Assembly (NCBI GenBank): GCA_027576995.1
Contig: JANBQC010000416.1
Coordinates: forward strand, 1-25,319
Direction of reading: 5' to 3'
DNA from: Dimargaris cristalligena
Taxonomy: Eukaryota > Kickxellomycota > Dimargaritomycetes > Dimargaritales > Dimargaritaceae
Length of the DNA stretch: 25,319 nt
Positions 18,057 to 25,319 of this stretch are shown here, piece after piece. The translations under genes and the position numbers were made by a program. The notes beneath the pieces were generated by a model that saw only the letters and a list, made by a program, of their open reading frames with translations, searched no databases and was not told the origin of the DNA. The first letter of the stretch is position 1, and the number at the start of each line of letters is the position of its first letter.

Positions 18057-20942
18057 ATGTCTAGACGTAAAAGCAAGAGGGCCGGCAAGGCTGGCCTAGC
18101 TACCCCCAAGACAGTCCAAGCACCGTCTTCCACCAAGCACATCGAAGGGGTCACCAAGCCCCGTAAGTTACGCTTCTCGCTGCCTGGCCCCGACTCCGAG
18201 ACCCTATTAACTACCGCAGGACTTACTAAACCCGTCGATCCGACCCCTCTTCCGGAAGAGCCGGCCCCGGAATCCCCGTCTCGCCCCCCGGCCTCGCCGG
18301 AGGCCCCCTCAACAGCCGACCATTCCCCCATTCCCGCTCCCACCATCGTCCGCCCCTTCTTCAACACCAAGGCGGCGGACCATACCGAAGAAGACCGTAT
18401 CCAAAAAGCCATGAATGCGGCTGCAGCAGCCGACGACGGGGGCGACAGTGAAGCCTATGCTACCGACCAGGAGCCATTCGAGGCCCTGTGTGAAGACCCG
18501 GCCATGATCAGCCGTACACCCCGGCACCACGAGGCCTTGACTGGGGCCGGGGGTATACCCTTCAATTTCGATTTTAGTGCCCCCCGGTTCCGGGATTTTA
18601 CGAAAGGAACCCCGGGTCCGGCCAATATGGCCGACTTGTGGTTTGATCGCCGGTTGGCCACCCCGTACACGGTGACCGCTCGACTGACCCGGTCCCAAAC
18701 CGCCTCTGATCGGGCTGCTGATCCGGCGGTACAGCCACCCTCACCCGTAGCTACTCCGCTGGGCGGGTCGTTAGTGACCAACACGGCCGAGTCGCCGGAA
18801 TCTCCTCTGGCGGCTTCTAGCTACGCCGCGTCGGATGCGGGGACCGAATCCGTGCATTGGTCAGACACCGAAGGCCCAGCGTCCGAAGCTGAGGCGGATG
18901 CCGGCTTTTTCGGGGGTGGGAGCGATGAAGACTCTGATGACGCTGGGTCCGTCGCAGAAATGCTCTTTGATGATTACGACACGACTACCGCTATTAATGA
19001 TCTAGACGAAAATGATAACGAGAGTGCGACTGAAGACTGCAGCTTAAAGCAGGCCCCTGTGAAAGCGACCCCTAAACCCACTGTGCCACGCTCGGTTCGG
19101 TTTGCCCGCTTTGGACCGCCGAATCGGGCTACCCCAGCATCCCACCTAAAAGTTCGCCTGGCTACGCCCGCGGCTGTTCCTAAATTAAAGCCCCTCCACT
19201 TGACGCCATTCCGTTCATTTGCTCCGGCTAATAATGACCCCCCGCACTCAATATCCTCCGATATCATGGCCTCCTCTGTGATCTCCTCCGACTTTGATTC
19301 ACAGCTATCAACGCCTACCTCAACGGCCCCTTCCACCCCTCCCACATCTCAGCGAGCCAAAGCCCGGCCCCGGGGTACGTTTACGGTCACCCCGCTCCGA
19401 CAGGCCTTATCGGCTTCCCTCCAACAGGTTTCCACGAATATGCCCCATGAGGTCATTGCCGAGGTCCCCTCGCCTAGAGTCCGCCCAGCTGGGGGTCGGG
19501 AGCGTTATCATCCCTACGCTAAACCCGCCGGTTTAACGGTGCCGCAGCCCTTCCGTTTCCAGTCCACCACACGCGCCCGCCGCCTGCTGCGGACTCGCCA
19601 ACGACAGAGGGAGCGGGCGGTAAGGATAAACAGGGCGGCTGCCCTATCGGCCGAGGAACAGGACCAAGTGTTTGCCCGGTTGGCTCAGCGACACCCTCCG
19701 CACGGGACGGTGGGTGGCCCGGCGTCTACCGCAGATCATGCCGCGAGCGGTGAGTTTATATCGCTAGCCGAGAAACTCCGTAATTTCCTCCACACACCGG
19801 AGCGACTGCGAAAGGTGGTCCCAACCGCTGCTACCAAGACCGCTCGGTTCACATTCCCCCGGTCCCCGGCTCTCCGTACCAAACTCCGAACTAAACCCGA
19901 GGCTCTACACCCGGTCCTGAGCACCGCCGAACGCGAGTGGCAGGAGTTTTTGGCCGAGCCTAAATTCAAGGCCCACCCGGTTAAACGCCACGTTCTCAAG
20001 CGCCAACCGCAACTTCCGCCGGTAGTTAAACCGGAGTTGACGGTCCCCCAGTCCCCCGCCATTCACAAACCCCGGCCCCCGCGGACCCGGACACCTTCAC
20101 CACCGCGTATCCCCAAGGCCAATCCTATTCGACTCCCTGAACGGCCGTTTGTGCCCGAGTTCCACCCCACGGTGACCCAGCCCCAGCCGTTCCATCTGCG
20201 GATCGACCAAATCGGTCAGCGCATCCAAGAGCGGGTCCTGACGAAAATGGAGCAGCAGCGGGCGGAGGAGGCCAAAGCCCGGCAATTCAGAGCCCGGACT
20301 TTACCTCCGGAATCGCCGGATCCGCTGCCGGCCCCCCGCCCTAAACGGCTTACCCAACCCCGGGAGATCAAACTGCATACCCAGGCGCGTGGGGTGACTT
20401 ACCAGGCCCAACTCCGCACCCGCTTGCGGGAAAAACGCCGCGAACAATTACGGCAGGCCCGGTTCCGAGCCCGGCCGCCACCCACCTACCCAAATGCCTT
20501 TGTCCCCCACCAGTCCACCCAACCCCTCACCACCGCCGTGGACCCCCCTTTGCGAACCGTCGCCCGCCATAACCAACGCGAAGCCTTTGACCAGTACCTC
20601 CGAGACCGCGAAAATCAGCGGGAGGCCGAGCGCGATGCGACTCGTCGCCAAGCTGAAGACCAGGAGCGGTCCCTCCAACTGGCGCTCCGGGACCAGATGG
20701 TCCATCGCCCGAAACCGGTCCCCCAATTTCCGAACCCCTCGCCCTTGAAACCCTCGAATCGACCCCTGACCATGGCGGAATCACCCCTAATCGGCGGTAA
20801 ACGTAAACGGCTGGAAATCGAAGCGGGTCTGATACACGGCGGGGACGAACGCCAGGAGGCGAATATGCCCCATAATCGTCCGATCAAGCAGCTGGCGAAA
20901 CTCAAGCGACTTCGGCCTACTCCTGACGCAACTCAACGGTAA
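18057..20942 (+). CDS. TPX2: TPX2-like spindle assembly factor
   Basis: Intronless, 961 residues, rich in Pro, Arg and Thr. TPX2 proteins bind microtubules and importin-alpha and activate Aurora kinase during Ran-dependent spindle assembly. An Aurora-binding-like block is at 169-197: FNFDFSAPRFRDF, then DLWFD, with the aromatic residues and the A-P pair placed as in plant TPX2. The L-T-x-P-x-S-P motif of the family occurs three times: FTFPRSPAL (598), LTVPQSPAI (661) and LTMAESPLI (904), the last preceded by MVHRPKPVPQF as in other TPX2 tails. A TPX2 microtubule-binding repeat begins at P711 (PFHLRIDQIGQRIQERVL) and continues as a charged helix to about 755, ending FRARTLPPESPDP. Further basic helices lie at about 790-815 and 835-880. 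GKRKR near 914 is a likely nuclear signal. The Aurora block lies about 165 residues in, rather than at the extreme N-terminus as in human TPX2. Confidence 0.9.
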   Translation: MSRRKSKRAGKAGLATPKTVQAPSSTKHIEGVTKPRKLRFSLPGPDSETLLTTAGLTKPVDPTPLPEEPAPESPSRPPASPEAPSTADHSPIPAPTIVRPFFNTKAADHTEEDRIQKAMNAAAAADDGGDSEAYATDQEPFEALCEDPAMISRTPRHHEALTGAGGIPFNFDFSAPRFRDFTKGTPGPANMADLWFDRRLATPYTVTARLTRSQTASDRAADPAVQPPSPVATPLGGSLVTNTAESPESPLAASSYAASDAGTESVHWSDTEGPASEAEADAGFFGGGSDEDSDDAGSVAEMLFDDYDTTTAINDLDENDNESATEDCSLKQAPVKATPKPTVPRSVRFARFGPPNRATPASHLKVRLATPAAVPKLKPLHLTPFRSFAPANNDPPHSISSDIMASSVISSDFDSQLSTPTSTAPSTPPTSQRAKARPRGTFTVTPLRQALSASLQQVSTNMPHEVIAEVPSPRVRPAGGRERYHPYAKPAGLTVPQPFRFQSTTRARRLLRTRQRQRERAVRINRAAALSAEEQDQVFARLAQRHPPHGTVGGPASTADHAASGEFISLAEKLRNFLHTPERLRKVVPTAATKTARFTFPRSPALRTKLRTKPEALHPVLSTAEREWQEFLAEPKFKAHPVKRHVLKRQPQLPPVVKPELTVPQSPAIHKPRPPRTRTPSPPRIPKANPIRLPERPFVPEFHPTVTQPQPFHLRIDQIGQRIQERVLTKMEQQRAEEAKARQFRARTLPPESPDPLPAPRPKRLTQPREIKLHTQARGVTYQAQLRTRLREKRREQLRQARFRARPPPTYPNAFVPHQSTQPLTTAVDPPLRTVARHNQREAFDQYLRDRENQREAERDATRRQAEDQERSLQLALRDQMVHRPKPVPQFPNPSPLKPSNRPLTMAESPLIGGKRKRLEIEAGLIHGGDERQEANMPHNRPIKQLAKLKRLRPTPDATQR

Positions 20943-21532
20943 ACTTGGAACTAGCCGATGGGCCAAAGTACCTGCTAATTGTGAAAACCACGGCCGGGCC
21001 ATCCGGAACGCCTAACGGGTTTGGCAACCCATAGGGGGAAGGGGGGGTATCATGGTAGTATTATCCGTTATGTGTATAATGGCATCCCCTCCCCCACTCT
21101 CGTACCGTACCTTTCCCTTGCTTTCAAATGGCCTTTAATGGCTTATAACCTTGATCAAAGGAACACTCTAATGATAATGCCAGCATTCCATTAATCCCCG
21201 ATAAGCCCTTTCAGTATGTCGATCGCAACTCAAGCTGTTGTGTGTGTATGTTTTTTTTTGGTTTTATAGGTGTACTCCTGTTTTTGAATGATACTGAAAC
21301 TCAATCCAGATTTCATATTTAGTAACCTGGCAGCTTATTCTGAATGGCTAGTAATGAGTACTCGAGTAAATTATACCGACTATAAATATGGACAATATTA
21401 CAATACATATATTGAAAGGAGCCAATCGACTCGACGGCCGGCTTTTAATTTTGGAATTTAAATAACGTACAGCAAAGAGTCAAATATTAGGTGAACAATG
21501 GCTTGGCGTACCAATCGCTGTGGTGGGCATAA
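20943..21532. other. Spacer between convergent genes
   Basis: This is an AT-rich stretch between TPX2 and the LYR gene, with a T run at about 21250-21259 after a short TG repeat. I see no gene, RNA or poly(A) signal that stands out. Confidence 0.4.
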
Positions 21533-22024
21533 CTAGCGTAGGGCCAATCCCAGGGATTCGTTGAGTTGCTGGACTGTAGCCTCGTACTGGTGGTAGAGTT
21601 CGGTTATGTTGCGCGACTTCCGTTTGTTAGATATGAAGCTTTGCGTATGTTTCCGGGCATCGTAATCGTCAATATGAAATCGCATAAAGCACATGTTAAA
21701 GAGGATCTTCTTCTCTAGCGCATCGGACCGAGTCGCCAAGCGAAGGAAATCAACAGTGCGCTGGCCTCGGGCGAATTGGTCTGCTAAATCCGCCGAGGGA
21801 GCTGAAGCTGTTGCAGATTTTGCCGGTGACGCTGCTGCTGCTGAATTGCCGGATCCGGACTGGGTGGTGCTAAGTACCGATTCGGGCGTATGGTCAAAGG
21901 CGCGGTGCAATTGGGTTCGGAAAACTTTGCTATAACGTTGGTGGCCGCGACTCGCCTGGCTGCCGGCCCGGGCTAATTGCCGGTAGAGCGAACGTAGAGC
22001 GGCTGGGCTCGGATTTTGGGCCAT
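21533..22024 (-). CDS. LYR-motif protein, probably mitochondrial
   Basis: A single-exon frame of 163 residues from ATG at 22024 to TAG at 21533. The start has the hallmark of the Complex1_LYR family: ALRSLYRQLARA with L13-Y14-R15, followed by basic residues and a Phe (F43) in FRTQLHRAF. LYR proteins are small helical mitochondrial proteins that pair with acyl carrier protein and act in assembly of respiratory complexes, iron-sulphur delivery or mitoribosome formation. Residues 45-85 form an Ala/Ser/Thr-rich linker that is not typical of the core fold. The second half (about 86-163) is helical and charged, with TVDFLRLATRSDALEKKILF and ITELYHQYEATVQQLNESLG. The layout resembles fungal LYR proteins of unknown role (DUF1763 type) more than FMC1 or SDHAF1, but I cannot assign a specific member. 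Confidence 0.72.
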   Translation of the reverse strand: MAQNPSPAALRSLYRQLARAGSQASRGHQRYSKVFRTQLHRAFDHTPESVLSTTQSGSGNSAAAASPAKSATASAPSADLADQFARGQRTVDFLRLATRSDALEKKILFNMCFMRFHIDDYDARKHTQSFISNKRKSRNITELYHQYEATVQQLNESLGLALR

Positions 22025-22639
22025 GGGATCGGAATGGGCTTTGGTAAATGGATAGGTGAAGGACTGGGGGGGGCGAATTGACTAGGATTGAGAAATTAGG
22101 TAAATGCGAAAAACCCAGACGACTATATGTAGTTATGGATAGACAACTATTAGTAGTATGAAAGAAGAGTCGGGTACAATAAGAGAAACGAATGCTTCGC
22201 ATTGCAAAAGGAAATTCACGGAAATTCCGAAAGTCGCTTGTAGAGAGAGCAAAAGTAAGACTTGGAAATTCTTGAGGAGAGGCCCCGACAACAGGGGCTA
22301 CCGCAGTATACTTGAAGTGTCAAACAGAGCGGGGCGAAGCAATGCTCGCTGGACTTGAAATGTATGGCAGGTCATGAGGGAATATATGCATGTTGTCCAC
22401 TCGAAGATGAGAGCGGATAGTCGAGGGGAATGGGATCAGCCAACGTGGGTGACTCTGGCCAGGATGAGTCAGCGAAACCCTGTGCATGGGAGGGAACGGC
22501 CATGTAAACATTATTGCGCACTACCCAGGGCCAACAAACCGCAGGCCACTAATGTAGACCTGTGCTCAATCGATATAGTGTACTGTATATATGATTAACC
22601 CCCAAACGGGGTATCCACTGAGAGTAAGTATGGCTCCTT
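22025..22639. other. Spacer between the LYR gene and the NRPS relic
   Basis: The right end of the upstream region of the LYR gene. Open frames here are under 75 codons with no domain. It may hold further decayed condensation-domain sequence on -, but I could not recognise any motif, including the HHxxxDG core. Confidence 0.35.
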
Positions 22640-25080
22640 CAATATATAAAAATTGGCTGCAACAAGAGGCCGTGTCGGCGGGTATGGGCAATATCCGCTG
22701 CTGCTATTGATCGTAGGCGAGTTCAAGTTGAATTCGAAGAACATCGTAGTGGGTCATCAGGGCCTCGGTCGGGGCGGTCCAAGTCAAAGTCTAGCAGTAT
22801 TTGAGGAGTATGGACTGGTTGGAATAATTGACGAAATAATACTCCTACAAGGCAATGTGCTACGCAGTAGTAAACAGAATTGCTCCAGCAAGAACTGGGC
22901 ACCGAATAGACGCCCGTATTTTCCTATTCGGTCAAATGGGCATAGTGTTACATCGTCGATAGCCGGGTATGCTTGAGAAAACCAGCTTTCAAAAGCTGAA
23001 GGCCCAGTCGTTTACAACTGTCGAAAAACTGGATAGCTGAAATAGAGTCACCATCTAATCGGAGAAATGATGCAAATAGTGTGACGTTCTGAGCATCGAT
23101 CTTGAGGGCGTTGGCCAAGGTCTCTCGCATAAGTAGTAATATCGGATATAAGGTGACAATCGCGCTGGTTTCGTCTGTGGCGTCCACTGGTAGAGGCCGA
23201 AACCTGAAGCGCCTTCTGATCGGCCTTACCCATTGCGGTTGTTGGGATACGATCCATTGCAACGGTAAAATTAGGTACCAAGTAATGAATGAGTTTAGGG
23301 TAGAGATGGTTTTTAAGGGCCATTGTACCAACCAATTTGGGGTATATATAGAGAAAGAGATTGGAGGAATACGTAGGCTACAGTGTGATTAGCCCTCTAT
23401 CACCGATGAGACGATGATTTCGAATTCTCCTAGCTCGGCACAATAACAGCAGTTTCACCTGGAAGTCTTTTTGCGAAATGATGTAGGCCTTGCCATTGGG
23501 GAGCCAGTACACAAGACTACCGGTCCGGTGCAGGCAATCCTGGGCAAATACATTAGGAATAACCGTTTTAGCAGTGAGGCCAGAATGTTTCTAATGCCCA
23601 GTGCTGACTCCAATACCGCCGATACAGAACTCACTGGGGACACCCATGGGAACAGGCTGAAGCTGACTGTCGAGAATATAGCTTGGGATATTGGTAATTG
23701 GGTAACCAGTGGATACAGGTGAATTTATTCAAATTTGACCAGTGTGGAACCCAGCCGTAGCTTGAGCCGGCCTTTAGTAACATAATCGGGTAACATGTGC
23801 ACATCACTGATATACGACATGTGTCGTAAGAGCCTCACCAGTAGCAAACACTTTAATGGTATTCGGATACCCGTATGAATCAATGGTAGACATGAGAGAA
23901 GGTAAGGGAATGCAGGTATTTGCCCTAGTAACAGTATACTCGAAATTTCCATCTATCAGTACCAACGTGCCATCCGAGTGAAAGACACAGAATATTTACA
24001 TGAGATATTCATCAAAGGAAATATTCGGAAGTCGTAGGAATCAGCATTCAGGACCGAGGTGGATGATCACACAGCTAGTTAGTATGAGGTTGGCTAGTGA
24101 TTCATGCCACATATGAATATCCTTGGGCCGACCGGCAGTTCCCAAAGTGATAACAATATAGGTCGAGTCATGAGGGGTGCAGGTGGGGCCAGGATAAAAC
24201 ACAGCCATGACTATTCTATATGGATTGATGAAGCTGCACCAGGCTCACAAATATGCCCATTAAATATGCTGAAATGGCCAGTGATGGTTAGCAACGACCG
24301 CCCTGCTAATAAACCATATGTGTAAAGGAGGTGACCATTAGCGCTGGACACGTCCATCGGTATGCACACTCCATCAGTCATTAAAGTGCCCAAATAACCG
24401 ATAATGGAGTCAGCTGACTTGGGGAGGAGCAGGGCGGTATGAGCACCCGGTTTGAATCTGTGTTGGTTGGAGGGTCAGGGTGATCCAGCATGATCAATAG
24501 TAAACCTCAGCATAAGTAGATCATAGATCTGCAGTCTCGAAGCTATACTATTAGGTTTGGTAAAGACATGTTGAGTGACCAATTGATAAGTCAGGCATTG
24601 CTATTGGGGAAGCTTGCGTACAGGCCCTTGAGTTCGATAGTATATGAGCTGGGCCTCCAGTAGGCAAAACCATAAGCTCATGCAGGGTATATGTTAGCCC
24701 CACCACCTATCTTGACAGACATTAGCCCAGGAATCGAGTCAGGTAGGGAGTATAGGTGTTATCACAGCAGGTTGTTTTAAAGAGATGGTAGCAATTTAGA
24801 CTTTCATCATAGTCAGCTCACTTGACCATGTAGGCATACTCAGTGAAGGCCTGTCTGTCATGGCACTCAAGGGTGATTTCAGGGGCATTAATATCAAGCT
24901 TGGATACTGGTGTATTGTTGTATATAACAAGGGTATCAGGGAGCTTGTCTTCAGGGGTTGCTTGACCTTACCTGCAGATATCCCCTGGGCTACATTTCTT
25001 AGATGCCATCAGCTCCCTGACTGACTATCTAGATTTTGGACACAACCAGTGGTGTGGCAAGGTGTAGTGTCCCCTTAAAT
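22640..25080 (-). pseudogene. Decayed NRPS segment (C end, A, T, C start)
   Basis: Read leftward on -, this shows one NRPS module in order. The end of a condensation domain (about 25080-24790): RELMASKKCSPGDI, then LPDTLVIYNNTPVSKLD. An adenylation domain (about 24560-23230): A1/A2 as ALLLPKSADSIIGYLG and DGVCIPMD; A3 as TYIVITLGTAGRPKDI; FDEYLM and DGTLVLID; PSLMSTIDSYGYPN and ATGEAL; A6 as YILDSQLQPVPMGVP and CIGGIGVSTG; A7 as HRTGSLVYWLPNG; A8 as DFQVKL; A10 as IPTTAMGKADQKAL. A thiolation domain with LDGDSISAIQ (near 23050). The start of another condensation domain with NQSILL and MTHYDVLRIQL (about 22840-22700). In-frame stops lie at 25027, 24970, 24820, 24043, 23998, 23593, 22793 and 22706 (first base on -), and the conserved frame changes at least four times. 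The module was part of a multidomain peptide synthetase; it cannot now make a protein. Confidence 0.88.
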
Positions 25081-25319
25081 TGCCACAGGTATGCACAATT
25101 ATTATTTACTTATTATATTTATATGCAAGGTGTGAAGTGGCTTTTTTGTCTGGTATATCCAGTTTTTTTCCCTTCCCTTTTAACCCATTTCTTCCATACA
25201 AATTTTTCCTTTAATTTTATTTATATTTTTATTGGTGGATGTATGCTTTCCCTATGATTGGATATGCACATTCATGCTTGATTATTAGTGGTTATTTGAT
25301 TTTATTCCTATCCTTTATT
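25081..25319. other. AT-rich right edge
   Basis: A T-rich stretch with no condensation-domain motif that I can read on -. Either the relic ends here or its upstream part is too decayed to see. A short open frame on + (25036-25257) is hydrophobic only because of T runs. Confidence 0.3.

Noticed and set aside
22158..22600. Short open frames left of the NRPS relic
   Set aside because: They are under 75 codons, and none matches a condensation-domain motif in any frame I read.
25036..25257. 73-codon frame on + with a hydrophobic tail
   Set aside because: The hydrophobic residues come from T runs in AT-rich DNA, and its left end overlaps the relic.

Overview
The window is nuclear DNA of a fungus. 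The genes for a Doa10-type ubiquitin ligase, an Mss4-type PIP 5-kinase, LSm5, an Rcf1-type HIG1 protein and a fungal-style LYR protein all read in the standard code. Small genes are split by spliceosomal introns of about 150-250 nt, with GTAAGT-like donors, several CTAAC-like branch sites and (T/A)AG acceptors. GC-rich coding blocks alternate with AT-rich or purine-rich spacers. A well-formed TPX2 gene, a family that is hard to find in Dikarya, points to an early-diverging lineage; this placement is inference.

Layout, left to right. (1) A five-exon FIST-domain gene on + (178-2542). (2) A gene-poor spacer whose right part is a long purine-rich tract on the + strand. (3) An intronless phosphatidylinositol-4-phosphate 5-kinase on - (6427-4214). 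(4) A spacer with a weak candidate exon near 7273-7635. (5) A two-exon HIG1/Rcf1 gene on - (8529-7987). (6) A large DOA10/MARCH6 gene on + (9484-15225), with a 16-nt first exon. (7) A small Pro/His-rich unknown on - (16069-15728). (8) A three-exon LSM5 on + (16616-17323). (9) An intronless TPX2-like spindle factor on + (18057-20942). (10) A small LYR-motif protein on - (22024-21533). (11) A decayed non-ribosomal peptide synthetase (NRPS) segment on - (about 25080-22640). It keeps the order C-domain end, A domain, T domain, next C-domain start, and is broken by at least eight in-frame stops and several frame changes.

The intact genes are mostly housekeeping and unrelated to each other: phosphoinositide signalling, respiratory supercomplex assembly, ER-associated degradation, mRNA decay or splicing, spindle assembly, and mitochondrial LYR biology. 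They do not look like a functional cluster. The two points that deserve most attention are the TPX2 gene, with a plant-like Aurora-binding block and three repeated L-T-x-P-x-S-P motifs, and the NRPS relic at the right edge. I saw no CRISPR array, tRNA, rRNA or complete transposon. All gene models come from reading the sequence by eye; no database search was run.
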